Assembly (NCBI RefSeq): GCF_000179915.2
Contig: NC_014963.1
Coordinates: 4,650,001 to 4,714,000, forward strand
Length of the DNA: 64,000 nt
Source of the DNA: Terriglobus saanensis SP1PR4
GTDB taxonomy: Bacteria; Acidobacteriota; Terriglobia; Terriglobales; Acidobacteriaceae
Direction: 5' to 3'
Shown here: piece after piece, positions 15,594 through 25,469 of the stretch
How positions within the stretch are numbered: the stretch's first letter is position 1
Layout: every line of letters starts with the position of its first letter
Made by a program: the position numbers and the translations under genes
The notes under the pieces: model-generated
What the model was told of the DNA's origin: nothing
The model's input: only the letters and a program-made list of their open reading frames with translations
The model's database searches: none

Positions 15594-17855
15594 TCACTGC
15601 CCGCCAGATTCCGAACCTGCACCCCGCGCGGCAACGCGCATCCCGCTCAGCCCCCCGGCGTAGCGGGCGACCCCCTTGTACAGACTCTCCGCCACGCGCT
15701 GACGATACTCCGGCTGTCGCAGCTGCGCCGCGTCGCGAGGATTGGTCACAAACGAGATCTCCGCCAGGATCGAAGGCATATTTGCCCCGATCAGCACCAC
15801 AAACGGGGCTTTCTTCACGCCACGGTTCTTCAAACCGGCGTTCCCTTGCTGCAATCCCTTGTAGAGCGAGTCCTCTACGTCCGAGGCAAACTCGCGCGAC
15901 TCGTCAATCTTGTCCTTCAGCGTGATCTTCTTTACCAGGTCAGCCAGCTGGTGGATGCTCTGGTCGGAGACGGCGTTTTCGCGCGCGGCAACATCCAGAG
16001 CGTCCGGCGAAGAGGTGAAGTTCAGGTAATACGTCTCCACGCCCCGCGCCGTCTCGTCGCTCGAAGAGTTCGCATGCACGGAGATAAACAGGTCCGCCTG
16101 CGCCTTGTTAGCAATCGCCGTACGCGTCTCCAGCGGGATAAACGTATCGTCCGAGCGTGTGTAGATAATCTCAGCGCCGAGGTGATCATGCAGCATCTTG
16201 CCCAGGCGCAACGCGACGTCCAGTACGACGTCCTTCTCCATGATGCCGCCCGCGCCCAGCGTTCCGGAGTCATGTCCGCCGTGTCCGGCGTCGATCACAA
16301 TCCGCCCGATCTTCAGCCCCAAGGCACGCACCAGAGATCGCTGCCCATCCGCCGTAGGCATCGCGGCATGGTCTGCGGGAACATCCGAATCGCTGTCCTT
16401 CGTCGCTGCCTTGCGCCGTCCCTTGCGTGTGGCGACGCCCGAAGTGCTCGCGGCGTCCACGTCCGGTTGTAACGGAGAAACCACCTGCGCAATCGGCCTG
16501 CTAGTCGGTTGCGTCGTAGCCGTCTGCCGGTCCGGTTGCTGGCTCAGCGCAGCCACGTCATGCGAAGAGAGCGCATGTGTCACGGTCGTGCTGGGCACAT
16601 TGGCCACCGGAGCAGCCGAGCGTTCGGTCGTGGAAAAACTGGGAAGCTGGGTAGAGCGGGCTGGAGGAGGAACGGTGTGGACTCCATCCGTCGGCAGTTT
16701 CTCCAGATAAGGCTTCGCCGAAGCGGGCGCGCGGAAGACCGGGAGGTCAGGGTTCACTACCGTCGCCGTCGGCGCGGGCGCCGGTGCCGGATCTCCCGTC
16801 GTCGGGATCTTTTGTTTGCCGTGGATATCGATGATGAGCCGATATGGATTGGGTAGAAGAAACGCCGAATACTCCGTGACGTCGTTCACATCCAGAACGA
16901 CGCGCGTCATGTCATTCGAAAACTGCGCGATGCGGATCTTCTTCAGAAAGCCATCGTCCGTAACCGTAAAGCTCTTGCCCGTAAGCTCCTGCGCCAGACG
17001 TGTTCCGTGCAGATCGAAGTAGATGCGGTCAGGATGCGGAACACGTGCCGCTTCGTACTCAATGTCATCGCCGAGGTCAATCACCACGCGTGTGTACGTC
17101 GGCGTGCTCCAGTGCCGAATGCCCGTGACAGAAGCCAGGCGTCCCGGCTTGCGCGGCGCGGTATGCTGCGGCCCCGGAACCGGTACTGCCGTAGGAGCCG
17201 CCGCTGCACTCGCTGCTGAAGAACCCGGAATGACTACCGGCGTCGCCACAGGTGGAGGAAGCGGTGCGGAAGCCGCATCCGCATTCTCAGGGATCGGTGT
17301 CGTGACCACCGGCGTCGACTTCCGCCCCGCACGAATGTCCGCGAGTGCGGTCTGCGCATCGGCCACCTGAGACGCTCGCGGATACTTCTCTATATAGAGT
17401 GAGTACTTTTCTTTCGCCAGCTTCGTGTCCGAAAGATCGTTCTGCGCGATCTGCCCTTCGGCAAACAAAGCGGAGATACGCAGGCTCGACGTCGGATACT
17501 GTGTGCGCAAAAATTCATATTGTCCAATCGCATTCCGCAGCGCCTTCTGATCATGCAACACACGTCCCTCATCGGCCAGCAACGATGCCACTGTGAAGAT
17601 CGCATCCGGAGCCTTCAAAGCACCGGGGCTGTCATGATAGATCGCGCGATAGGCATCCATCACCACGGTGTAGTCATTGCGCGTGCGTGTTTCGGCGGGC
17701 TCCTGCAACAGCGTTGCCCGCGCACTTTCGGCGAGCTCCCACGGCGTCTGCTCCAGCGCTTTTCGCTTCGTCGCTCCATGCGCAAACAGGAATGCAGAGC
17801 CAACGCAGACAGCGACAGCGATACGAGAAGAGCGAGATGTGCGACGTGCTGTCAT
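15594..17855 (-). CDS. N-acetylmuramoyl-L-alanine amidase (AmiC-like) with TPR-like and AMIN domains
   Basis: Cleaves the amide between N-acetylmuramic acid and the peptide stem, as in septal peptidoglycan splitting. The 753-residue protein has a signal anchor (about 11-27), a TPR/tol-pal-like helical region (about 38-175), a Pro/Ala linker, an AMIN domain for septal targeting (about 240-345), a long low-complexity linker and a C-terminal Amidase_3 domain (about 518-735). Zinc ligands are visible: His525 in DAGHGGHDSG, Glu540 in MEKD, His594 in SVHANS, with catalytic Glu699 in ILAEISFVTN. It is longer than E. coli AmiC because of the helical N-terminal region and linkers. Confidence 0.92.
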   Translation of the reverse strand: MTARRTSRSSRIAVAVCVGSAFLFAHGATKRKALEQTPWELAESARATLLQEPAETRTRNDYTVVMDAYRAIYHDSPGALKAPDAIFTVASLLADEGRVLHDQKALRNAIGQYEFLRTQYPTSSLRISALFAEGQIAQNDLSDTKLAKEKYSLYIEKYPRASQVADAQTALADIRAGRKSTPVVTTPIPENADAASAPLPPPVATPVVIPGSSAASAAAAPTAVPVPGPQHTAPRKPGRLASVTGIRHWSTPTYTRVVIDLGDDIEYEAARVPHPDRIYFDLHGTRLAQELTGKSFTVTDDGFLKKIRIAQFSNDMTRVVLDVNDVTEYSAFLLPNPYRLIIDIHGKQKIPTTGDPAPAPAPTATVVNPDLPVFRAPASAKPYLEKLPTDGVHTVPPPARSTQLPSFSTTERSAAPVANVPSTTVTHALSSHDVAALSQQPDRQTATTQPTSRPIAQVVSPLQPDVDAASTSGVATRKGRRKAATKDSDSDVPADHAAMPTADGQRSLVRALGLKIGRIVIDAGHGGHDSGTLGAGGIMEKDVVLDVALRLGKMLHDHLGAEIIYTRSDDTFIPLETRTAIANKAQADLFISVHANSSSDETARGVETYYLNFTSSPDALDVAARENAVSDQSIHQLADLVKKITLKDKIDESREFASDVEDSLYKGLQQGNAGLKNRGVKKAPFVVLIGANMPSILAEISFVTNPRDAAQLRQPEYRQRVAESLYKGVARYAGGLSGMRVAARGAGSESGGQ

Positions 17856-17932
17856 GGCTTCGACGGACCTTGGGGAAGGGGTCCGTTCGGCTTCAGTTTA
17901 CCGACCCGCCGAGGCCAACCGGTCTGCAATCG

Positions 17933-17962
17933 CCGGGGGGTGCTCACGCTGGCACCTCCCGG
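17933..17962 (-). terminator. Possible terminator/hairpin downstream of alaS
   Basis: A hairpin of 11 pairs (one G-T) with an eight-base loop, just after the alaS stop codon and before the amidase gene start. There is no T-run, so its terminator role is uncertain. Confidence 0.35.
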
Positions 17963-17979
17963 CAGATCTGAAACTTTCT

Positions 17980-20649
17980 TTAGGCCAGCAGATCTTCCAC
18001 GACCTTCGCCGCTGCCGCGAGCGCCGCGTCCAGTTGCGACGGATCGCTGCCGCCCGCCTCGGCCAGATCGGGACGTCCGCCACCCTTGCCGCCAACCTTT
18101 GCCGCAAGAGCGCCGACCACCTTGCCCGCCTGCACTTTGCTCGTAAGGTCTTTCGTTACACCGGCGATGAGCGCTACCTTGCCGTCCTCCGTCGCCATTC
18201 CCAAAACGACAACGCCTTCGCCAATCTGCGTCCGAAGATTATCCACAAGCTGACGCATCTGATTGCGATCCAGGCCGCTTACACGCTGCGCCAGCACCTT
18301 GATGCCCTTCACCTCAACCGCAGACTCCGCCGCGTTCGCCGTCGCCGAAGAAGCCGACTTCATCCGCGCCTGGTCCAGCTCCCGCCGCAGCTTCTTCAGC
18401 TCTTCATCCTGCGCGGATAACTTCTGTTGTAACGCTTCAGCAGGAGGAAGACTCGATCCACCAATCACCTGCGTGGCCACGCGCGCCACATCGAAGTCGC
18501 GCCGGAACTCCTTCAGCGATCCCGTTCCCGTCACTGCTTCGACGCGACGTATTCCCGAAGCGGCACTGGACTCACCCACGAGCTTCAGCAAACCGATCTC
18601 GCCCGTCGCCTTGGTGTGGATACCGCCGCAGAGCTCCGTCGAAAAATCGCCGATCTTCACAACGCGCACCTTGTCGCCGTACTTCTCGCCAAACAGAGCC
18701 GTTGCTTTGAACTCATGCACCGCGACATCGATGGGCACATCCTCGAAGGTTTCGACGCGCGTGTTGCCGAGCACCTGCGCGTTCACGATGTCCTCGATCT
18801 CCTGCAGGTCTTCCGGCGCGATGCCCGCGAAGTGCGAGAAGTCGAAGCGCAGACGCGCGGAGTTCACCAGCGAGCCCGCCTGTTTCACATGCGTTCCCAG
18901 GACCTCGCGCAGGGCCGCATGCAGAAGATGCGTTCCCGTGTGGTTCCGGATCGTCGCCGAACGTACCTCGCCATTCACCACGGCATCCAGACGATCGCCC
19001 ACGGAAATGTCCCGCTTCACCACAACCTTGTGCGCGAAGACGCCCTGCACCGGCTTGGTACATCCCTTCACCTCGGCGAGAGCGCCGGTATGGTCCGTCG
19101 GATAGAGCCAACCTACATCGCCGACCTGTCCGCCTGAATCTGCATAAAAGCTAGTCGCATCGAGTACGACCTCGCCCTCGTCACCGGGATGCAGCGCCTG
19201 CACGCCAACGCCATCCTTCACCAGCGCCAGCACCGTAACGCCATCGGCACGCAGACCGCCGTAGCCGAGGAAATCCGTCTTCGCCAGCTCGCGGAACGCG
19301 GGGCTCGCCGACTTCTGCGATCCACCCCTCCACGAAGCGCGTGCACGCTGCTGTTCTTCTTCCTTGGCCGCTTCGAAACCCGGCAGATCGAACTCGATGC
19401 CAGCATCGCGCGCAGCGTCGGTCATGAAATCCAATGGCATACCGAAGGTCTCGTAGAGACGAAATGCGGCAGCGCCGGAGCTTAGCGTCTCGTTGGTCAT
19501 CTGCGAAAGACCAAGCTGCAACGTCCGCGCAAACTGCTGCTCTTCCGCTAGCACCACCTTCGCCACGCGCTCTGCAGAGTCAATCAACTCCGGATAGGCC
19601 ACCTGCATCTCGTCGCGCACGGCATAGACCATCTCGTGCATGAACGGCTGCTCCTGCCCGAGAAGACGTCCATGCCGAATCCCGCGACGAAGGATCTTGC
19701 GCAACACATAGCCGCGCCCTTCGTTCAGAGGAATCACACCGTCGGAGATAAGAAACGTAGCCGCGCGCGCATGGTCCGCAATGATCTTCAGCGACGACGA
19801 AGTCAGGTCGGTTGCTCCGCTAAGCTCTGCAGCCTTCGCGATCAGTGGAGTAAATAAGTCCGTCTCAAAGTTGCTCGTTACGCCCTGCAACACTGCCGCA
19901 ATCCGCTCCAGCCCCATGCCCGTATCGATGGAAGGCTTCGGCAGCGGGGTAAGTTGCGCGCCGCCCGTGGCCGCGTCTATCATGCGGTCGAACTGCATGA
20001 AGACGAGGTTCCAGATCTCGACGTAACGCTGCTCATCCAGCGGAAACGGCTTGTCCGTTCCGGGTTCATCGGCAGCTTCCAGGCCGAGGTCATAATAGAT
20101 CTCGCTGCACGGTCCGCAGGGGCCGGTTTCGCCCATCTGCCAGAAGTTGTCCTTCGCGGACATCTCGAAGATGCGTTCCTTCGGAACGCCCGCTTCGATC
20201 CAGAACTGCTCCGCCTCATCGTCGCGCGGTACCTGCGCATCGCCCTCGAAGATGGTTACGTAGAGCTTCGATTTGTCGATGCCGAACCACTCCGCAGCAG
20301 TCAGCAGCTCCCACGCATACGCAATCGCGTCGCGCTTGAAGTAGTCGCCAAAGCTGAAGTTACCGAGCATCTCGAAGAAGGTGTGATGACGCCGCGTGAA
20401 GCCCACGTTCTCCAGATCGTTGTGCTTGCCGCCAGCCCGAACGCACTTCTGCGAAGTCGCCGCGCGCACATAGCTGCGCTTCTCCGCGCCCAGAAAAACA
20501 TCCTTGAACTGATTCATCCCGGCGTTGGTAAAAAGCAGCGTTGGGTCGTTATGCGGAACGAGCGACGAGGAATGGACGCGGCGGTGTTCTTTGGTCTCAA
20601 AAAATCGTAGAAAATCTTCGCGAATCTGGCTTCCGGAACGATAGGTCAT
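17980..20649 (-). CDS. alaS: Alanyl-tRNA synthetase
   Basis: Charges tRNA-Ala. The 889-residue protein has the class II catalytic core ([15 protein letters not shown] motif, [45 protein letters not shown]), an editing domain with the zinc motifs [13 protein letters not shown] and [15 protein letters not shown], and the C-terminal DHHA1 domain ([34 protein letters not shown]). Length and domain order are normal. The ATG at 20647-20649 begins [18 protein letters not shown], as in homologues. Confidence 0.98.
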   Translation of the reverse strand: MTYRSGSQIREDFLRFFETKEHRRVHSSSLVPHNDPTLLFTNAGMNQFKDVFLGAEKRSYVRAATSQKCVRAGGKHNDLENVGFTRRHHTFFEMLGNFSFGDYFKRDAIAYAWELLTAAEWFGIDKSKLYVTIFEGDAQVPRDDEAEQFWIEAGVPKERIFEMSAKDNFWQMGETGPCGPCSEIYYDLGLEAADEPGTDKPFPLDEQRYVEIWNLVFMQFDRMIDAATGGAQLTPLPKPSIDTGMGLERIAAVLQGVTSNFETDLFTPLIAKAAELSGATDLTSSSLKIIADHARAATFLISDGVIPLNEGRGYVLRKILRRGIRHGRLLGQEQPFMHEMVYAVRDEMQVAYPELIDSAERVAKVVLAEEQQFARTLQLGLSQMTNETLSSGAAAFRLYETFGMPLDFMTDAARDAGIEFDLPGFEAAKEEEQQRARASWRGGSQKSASPAFRELAKTDFLGYGGLRADGVTVLALVKDGVGVQALHPGDEGEVVLDATSFYADSGGQVGDVGWLYPTDHTGALAEVKGCTKPVQGVFAHKVVVKRDISVGDRLDAVVNGEVRSATIRNHTGTHLLHAALREVLGTHVKQAGSLVNSARLRFDFSHFAGIAPEDLQEIEDIVNAQVLGNTRVETFEDVPIDVAVHEFKATALFGEKYGDKVRVVKIGDFSTELCGGIHTKATGEIGLLKLVGESSAASGIRRVEAVTGTGSLKEFRRDFDVARVATQVIGGSSLPPAEALQQKLSAQDEELKKLRRELDQARMKSASSATANAAESAVEVKGIKVLAQRVSGLDRNQMRQLVDNLRTQIGEGVVVLGMATEDGKVALIAGVTKDLTSKVQAGKVVGALAAKVGGKGGGRPDLAEAGGSDPSQLDAALAAAAKVVEDLLA

Positions 20650-20773
20650 AGGACTTTAAGTCTAGCAGTGACGCGAGTAATGCTTCTTTTGTGGGATGCG
20701 ATAAGGGCGTTGCTGTGAGAGAGTAGAGGCATCCATCTGAGCGCCTAAAGATCTGTAGAGGAAAGTAGTACCC

Positions 20774-21949
20774 ATGGACCGTCATACGGTCTTCACCATG
20801 CAAGCGGTAATGCTGATCTTTCTCAGCCTGATCCTGGCTGTTTGCTTTCGCTCTCAGCGTCGCGAACGGGAGGACAAAGGTCCGTATTGGCTTGCTGCCG
20901 GGTTCTTCCTCGGTGGCCTAGGTCTTCTGCTCCAGGCGGAGCGCGGCTTGATCACGCCCGTGCTGGCGATTCTTGTAGGGAACGGCCTCTTCCTGCTCCT
21001 GAGCACCTTCATGAACCGCGGCTTAGCGGAGACTACCGGACAGGGCAAAGGGCAGTTCTATTACATGCTCGCGCTCTCCGCCGCTACCGTCGCCAATTTC
21101 TGGTACTACACCTGGATCAAACCGGACGTTCTGCTGCGGGTCATTGAAGCGGCGATTGTCATTCTGGTGATGCACGCGGTCACGGCGATCATGCTCCTGC
21201 GGTCGAAAGATCCGGTGACACGTCCGGCAGTGCGCATGATGGCTACCTTTCTCCTGATGCACGCCTTCGGAAGCGTTCTCCGCGTCACCGTCGCCTGGCG
21301 TCTCCATCAGGCAGATGCATGGTTCACATGGACCGGGACCATGAGCATCATCGGTCTGGCGCTCTGCTTCCTGTGGATGGAAGGCCTGCGCCAAACCGCC
21401 GATCTGAAATATCGCGCGATGACGGACTCCCTGACGGGTCTCTTCAATCGACATGGGCTCGATATGCTTTCGGTACCTGAGCTCGATCTCGCCGCCCGCT
21501 ATAACTGGCCGTGCTCGGCGCTCATGATGGACGTCAACCACTTCAAAGAGATCAATGATCGCCGCGGACACGCCGCCGGAGATCTTGCGCTCTCTTCCAT
21601 CGCTGGCATTCTGAAATCCACGCTGCGCACAAGCGATCTGGCGACGCGCGTCGGCGGCGACGAGTTCTTCGTCCTGCTTCCCAACGCGGACGCGAATACC
21701 ACGGCCATTGTGGTAGCGCGCATCCGCGTGGCACTGAAATCTCTCATCCTGCAGGGACCCACAGGGGCAGCCTTCAGCGTCTCGGCCAGCATCGGCACGG
21801 TCACCATGCCCGGCAGAACGACCAGCCTGGGAGAGCTCCTGCGCGAAAGCGATGAAGCTCTTTATCGCGAAAAATTCGGCCGAACTGGGGTCTCGCAGGC
21901 AAGAATGGGTTCTGGGGCGAGCACCCAGGTTCAGACCTCGCTGGGATAG
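20774..21949 (+). CDS. Membrane diguanylate cyclase (GGDEF protein)
   Basis: A 391-residue protein likely to make cyclic di-GMP. Six or so hydrophobic helices fill residues 8-202 (sensor part, not a family I can name), followed by a short linker and a GGDEF domain from about residue 212 (KYRAMTDSLTGLFNRHGLD). The active site is intact, RVGGDEF at 292-298, and the inhibitory I-site RTSD lies at 285-288, so product feedback is expected. It stands alone, divergent from alaS; signal unknown. Ends three bases before the convergent DUF429 gene. Confidence 0.92.
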   Translation: MDRHTVFTMQAVMLIFLSLILAVCFRSQRREREDKGPYWLAAGFFLGGLGLLLQAERGLITPVLAILVGNGLFLLLSTFMNRGLAETTGQGKGQFYYMLALSAATVANFWYYTWIKPDVLLRVIEAAIVILVMHAVTAIMLLRSKDPVTRPAVRMMATFLLMHAFGSVLRVTVAWRLHQADAWFTWTGTMSIIGLALCFLWMEGLRQTADLKYRAMTDSLTGLFNRHGLDMLSVPELDLAARYNWPCSALMMDVNHFKEINDRRGHAAGDLALSSIAGILKSTLRTSDLATRVGGDEFFVLLPNADANTTAIVVARIRVALKSLILQGPTGAAFSVSASIGTVTMPGRTTSLGELLRESDEALYREKFGRTGVSQARMGSGASTQVQTSLG

Positions 21950-21952
21950 CTG

Positions 21953-22864
21953 TCAGGCGCCCGGCTCCGGTGCCCAGGTCCAACCCTCCAGCATATAAAG
22001 CGGATCGCGCGGACGCGGCAGTGTAGCAAACTCCCCGCGTCGCTCCGCCATCACCATACAGCTCACCAACGCATCGAAAGCGTCTTCCCCCGCAAGCGCC
22101 TTTGCCATTGCCGTGCGTCCGATGGCCGCGTAGGCGGGATCTTCTTTCTTCTTCCGCGAGAGATACGCCTTGCGCGCCTCCGGATTCGATTTGTGCACCG
22201 GGCCGGTGTTCAGGCGCGAGTACATCTCCACCACAACCGGAGCGCACATCTGCGGATCGGGTCTGTCGAAGGGCCAGATGCGAAAACCCGCTTCCTGCAG
22301 ACGAATCAGGGTTGGCATGCCGCGCAGGCTCGCCGTACCGACTGAGCCCGAACCACCGATCTGAAACACCGACTTCGGCGTGATGCCCTTCACACGCATC
22401 TGCCGCTCTTCTTCTGGGATATGCGCGATCAGCTTGCAGTCGATGTCGGTCGCCCGCATCATGCGGTGGAGGTTCTCTCCGCTGAACTCTGCGGGTCGCT
22501 TATGCGGTTTGCCCCAGAAGCGGCGGTCGTGCGTTCCCGGAACAGTCTCCCGCGTGAGCCAGCGCTCGCCGTGTTCCGCCGCGACGATGCGCCAGAACTC
22601 GGGCGCCGACTTCGCTCCATGCTCGTCCCGCACGAACCATGCCGGAAAGCTGAAGCAGAAATCGAAGCCGACCACCAGCGCTGGCTCTTTGGCGGCGAGC
22701 GCGATCAGCCACTCGGCGATCTCCTCGCGCGTTCGGCCACTCTCCACGCGCACTTTGCCCTGGTTCCAGACGGCGGCCACGATGTGGCGGCGCTGTCCCG
22801 CGACGTCCACGCGGCCAGACCAGTCAATCCCAACAACTGTCTTTGCCTCGCTCACCTGGCCCAT
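21953..22864 (-). CDS. DUF429 family protein (RNase H-like fold)
   Basis: About 303 residues. The N-terminal VVGIDWSGR and later VVGFDFCFSFP are the aspartate-bearing strands of the DUF429 family, which is predicted to have an RNase H/actin-like nuclease fold; other conserved-looking points are RRFWGKPHKRP and the C-terminal EDAFDALVSCMVMA. I choose the ATG at 22862-22864; a GTG 21 bases upstream is an alternative. The gene overlaps the end of the small membrane protein gene upstream by 13 bases and follows recX, suggesting one transcript. Function not known. Confidence 0.8.
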   Translation of the reverse strand: MGQVSEAKTVVGIDWSGRVDVAGQRRHIVAAVWNQGKVRVESGRTREEIAEWLIALAAKEPALVVGFDFCFSFPAWFVRDEHGAKSAPEFWRIVAAEHGERWLTRETVPGTHDRRFWGKPHKRPAEFSGENLHRMMRATDIDCKLIAHIPEEERQMRVKGITPKSVFQIGGSGSVGTASLRGMPTLIRLQEAGFRIWPFDRPDPQMCAPVVVEMYSRLNTGPVHKSNPEARKAYLSRKKKEDPAYAAIGRTAMAKALAGEDAFDALVSCMVMAERRGEFATLPRPRDPLYMLEGWTWAPEPGA

Positions 22865-23091
22865 CGAGCCTTGAGTCCGTCCCACTTATGCCGCCCCTTC
22901 TCCAATACCTTGCGTGCCCAGGCATAATCCTTCGCCAGCAGAGCCAGGCCCGCGATCAGCAACGGAAGCCCCGGCGCAATCGGCAACAGGCAGCCGACGA
23001 GACCCAACACGATAAGTGCCCAGCCGCAGACCTTGCGCCACAGCGGACTCTTCGGTGTCAGCGGCTTTAGCTTTTCGGCAACCGAGGGCAT
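22852..23091 (-). CDS. Small two-helix membrane protein, PGPGW-like
   Basis: About 79 residues. Two hydrophobic segments flank the turn LLPIAPGLPLLIAGLALLA, which resembles the conserved PGPGW turn of a family of putative transmembrane proteins. The ATG at 23089-23091 lies 19 bases beyond the recX stop codon; a frame extension upstream overlaps recX and is not protein-like. Function unknown. Confidence 0.7.
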   Translation of the reverse strand: MPSVAEKLKPLTPKSPLWRKVCGWALIVLGLVGCLLPIAPGLPLLIAGLALLAKDYAWARKVLEKGRHKWDGLKARWAR

Positions 23092-23110
23092 TTCGGTTGG
23101 ATGCAGGCTT

Positions 23111-23656
23111 CTACGACTCCGGTTCGTCCAATCCCTCGACGTCCAGCTCTTCAATCGGCGCTTTCAACTCGCGGAGAACCTTGAAGATCGTCGGCGTGGA
23201 GAACCCCGCACGAATCAGCCGCCGGAGAACGCGCGCGGTCTCCTTCTGGTCCTGCGGAATCTTGATGCGCTTGCGCTCGATGTACTGCTTCGCCAGCGCG
23301 GCCTCGTTCACGTCTTCGTAGGCCGTTTCCAGCGTGGTCTGCACCAACTCCTTGTCGATGCCCTTGTTGGCGAGGTCCTGCTGGACGCGGCGGCGGCCAA
23401 AGCTTTGGTTTTCCTGGCGAAGCCGTGTGAAATCAGCGGCAAAGCGCGGATCGGAGAGGTATTTCAGCTCCTCCAGCCGCTGAATGATGCGGTCCATCTG
23501 CGCTTCGCCTTCGCTGCCGGGTTCGGCGCGGAGCTTCATCAGGCGGCGGAGGTCGCGGACGCTGCGCATCTTCGACCCCAGCGTTTTGACTGCGTATTCA
23601 AAAAGCTCCGCCTCGGTTGCAGGTGGCTTACCTTGACGTGAGCGCTGAAAGGCCAT
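23111..23656 (-). CDS. recX: Regulatory protein RecX
   Basis: RecX binds and modulates RecA filaments. The 181-residue protein has the three-helix repeats of the family (AVKTLGSKMRSVRDLRRLM; LEELKYLSDPRFAADFTRLRQENQSFGRRRVQQDLANKGI; ALAKQYIERKRIKIPQDQKETARVLRRLIRAGFSTPTIFKVL). recA itself is not in this window. It heads a small cluster with the PGPGW-like and DUF429 genes. Confidence 0.9.
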   Translation of the reverse strand: MAFQRSRQGKPPATEAELFEYAVKTLGSKMRSVRDLRRLMKLRAEPGSEGEAQMDRIIQRLEELKYLSDPRFAADFTRLRQENQSFGRRRVQQDLANKGIDKELVQTTLETAYEDVNEAALAKQYIERKRIKIPQDQKETARVLRRLIRAGFSTPTIFKVLRELKAPIEELDVEGLDEPES

Positions 23657-23720
23657 GAGGAGAAGGATACTGCTACTCGCGCGCCGTTGCTGCGTCTAAC
23701 CTTAGTACGAGGGACTTCTG

Positions 23721-24563
23721 ATGCGTTGGTTGGCTTTGGTACTGGTGGGATTGGCTTTGGGCGCGCAGGCGCAGGATCAGGAAGGCTTCGGCAAGCTCGA
23801 CTCCTCCCCACCGAACGGCAAGACCGCCGAAGAGATCATCGCCTCCTTCGGCGTGAAGGAAGCCCAGTTCGCCGAAGCGCGCTCGAACTACACCTTCCGC
23901 CAAAGCGTCCGCTTCCAGACCATCAATGACGACACCAACAAGCCCGACGGCGAGTACTTTCAGGTCACCGATGTCGGCCTGAACAAAGACGGAAGCCGCA
24001 ACGAAAACGTGGTCTTCGCCCCGCAGAACACCATCGAACGCCTCATTCTGGAACGCAAGGACTTCGACGATCTCGAACACCGTCTGCCCTTCGTCCTCAC
24101 CACCGCCGACCTGCCGCAGTACGACGTGACCTACGTCGGCAAGCAGAAGGTCGATGAGATCGACACCTACGTCTTCGACGCCGCGCCCAAGGTGATGGAG
24201 AAGAACAAGCGCTACTTCAAGGGCCGCGTCTGGGTAGACCAGCAGGACCTGCAGATCGTCCTGATCAGCGGCAAAAACGTGCCCGACGACCTGCGCAAGG
24301 GGCATGAGAGCCTCTCGCCCCCGTTCACCACGTACTACGAGCAGGTGGACGGCAAATACTGGTTCCCGACCTACACCAAGGCCGAGGGAACGCTGCACTT
24401 CGCCGCCGCCAATGGCTCCATGAGCCAGGATGTCCGCGTCCGCGACGTGGTGAAGTACACCGACTACAAACAGTTCCGTTCGTCCGCGCGCATCATCTAC
24501 AACGGCCAGGACATTACGGACAAAAAGGAGACCGACCCGCAAAAGCCCGACCCCAAGAAATAA
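23721..24563 (+). CDS. Secreted conserved protein, LolA/outer-membrane-sorting-like
   Basis: A 280-residue protein with a signal peptide (about 1-17, ending AQA-QD). The mature part (TYVGKQKVDEIDTYVFDAAPK, RYFKGRVWVDQQDLQIVLI, YWFPTYTKAEGTLHF) has the strand pattern of outer-membrane lipoprotein-sorting proteins, with a charged Lys/Asp/Pro tail. GAGGG precedes the ATG by eight bases. Likely periplasmic; ligand unknown. Confidence 0.75.
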   Translation: MRWLALVLVGLALGAQAQDQEGFGKLDSSPPNGKTAEEIIASFGVKEAQFAEARSNYTFRQSVRFQTINDDTNKPDGEYFQVTDVGLNKDGSRNENVVFAPQNTIERLILERKDFDDLEHRLPFVLTTADLPQYDVTYVGKQKVDEIDTYVFDAAPKVMEKNKRYFKGRVWVDQQDLQIVLISGKNVPDDLRKGHESLSPPFTTYYEQVDGKYWFPTYTKAEGTLHFAAANGSMSQDVRVRDVVKYTDYKQFRSSARIIYNGQDITDKKETDPQKPDPKK

Positions 24564-24577
24564 CTCCTCTCTTCTTT

Positions 24578-24745
24578 TGTCATCCCGCAGGGATCTGCTT
24601 GTCTCAAAAGCAGATCCCTTCACTTCGTTACGGGAAGACAAAAGAGAGGAAGAACACCCAACCGGGTGCCCCATGTCCCGATTTTGGGACATGGGGTATG
24701 CGCGCAGCGCATCCTTCGCTCAAAGAGCGACCCCATTACCCCAGA
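24578..24745. repeat. Composite intergenic repeat, copy 3
   Basis: Contains TGTCATCCCGCAGGGATCTGCTT...AAGCAGATCCCTTCACTTCGTTACGGGA (inverted arms, written here as two short pieces), then a GGGTGCCCC hairpin with a perfect 11-bp stem (24669-24679 with 24686-24696) whose stem sequence differs from the other copies, then GCGCGCAGCGC and GCTCAAAGAGC stems. Confidence 0.75.
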
Positions 24746-24818
24746 AAAATTCCCTCGAAAAAGTGAGATCCCAAACCCCTCCAACTCAATCTAAACAGAC
24801 GATTTAAAAGGAGGAGCC

Positions 24819-25469
24819 ATCCCAAACCGCATTCTCACCGCGACCCTCTTCTTCGTCTCGACCCTCGCCTCCGCGCAGGCACTCCAACCCGAGCGCACGA
24901 TCCAGGGGAACACCATCATCTCCGAGCGCGATCCTGCGATACGCATCACCCTACCGCAGGACGTCCATTATGTCGGCGGCGGTCGCTTTGTCCTCCACGG
25001 AATCGAAGACTGCGAGATGCACGTCTTCGTAAAGGCCGACGCGCGGAAGAACGTGCTGGAGCTCTACCGCGTGCAGTTCTCAAACTTCCTCCCCGGCCAG
25101 GGGCAACACCAATACGATCCGAGAAACTTTCGGAAGGTCGACGGAGAGGACACCTACATCCAGACGGACCTGGGCCCAGCCGACGCTCCCCCCGCAGGAG
25201 ATGCCGATACGGAAAGGCGTCTGCAAAAGCTGCTCACCGACAACGGCTACACCCTGCACCCGGAGATGCGGTACGTCCTTCTGACGCGCCCCCTCGGCGC
25301 GCTCGGACGAAAAGAGATGACGATCGTCTACGCGGAAGACCTCACCCCCACCGGCCTGACCGCGAAGAGCCTGAGACCAGGAGGCAAAGCCGCCTCCCGC
25401 TGGCCCGCGATGCAGAAGGAGTTAGTGGAGCGGGCGGATAAGAAGATCCAGATGGAATCTACAAAATAA
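24819..25469 (+). CDS. Secreted protein of unknown function, apparent AUC start
   Basis: About 216 residues, not recognised. The first codons give a textbook signal peptide (PNRILTATLFFVSTLASAQA) directly after AGGAGG (24809-24814), but the codon at the expected start, 24819-24821, is ATC. There is no ATG, GTG, TTG or CTG in frame between the upstream stop (24792-24794) and the ATG at 25017, which would remove the signal peptide and 66 residues. Either AUC is used, or the start has been lost by mutation or sequencing error. The mature part is hydrophilic with an EKxRTxxG-like pattern absent. Confidence 0.6.
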   Translation: MPNRILTATLFFVSTLASAQALQPERTIQGNTIISERDPAIRITLPQDVHYVGGGRFVLHGIEDCEMHVFVKADARKNVLELYRVQFSNFLPGQGQHQYDPRNFRKVDGEDTYIQTDLGPADAPPAGDADTERRLQKLLTDNGYTLHPEMRYVLLTRPLGALGRKEMTIVYAEDLTPTGLTAKSLRPGGKAASRWPAMQKELVERADKKIQMESTK

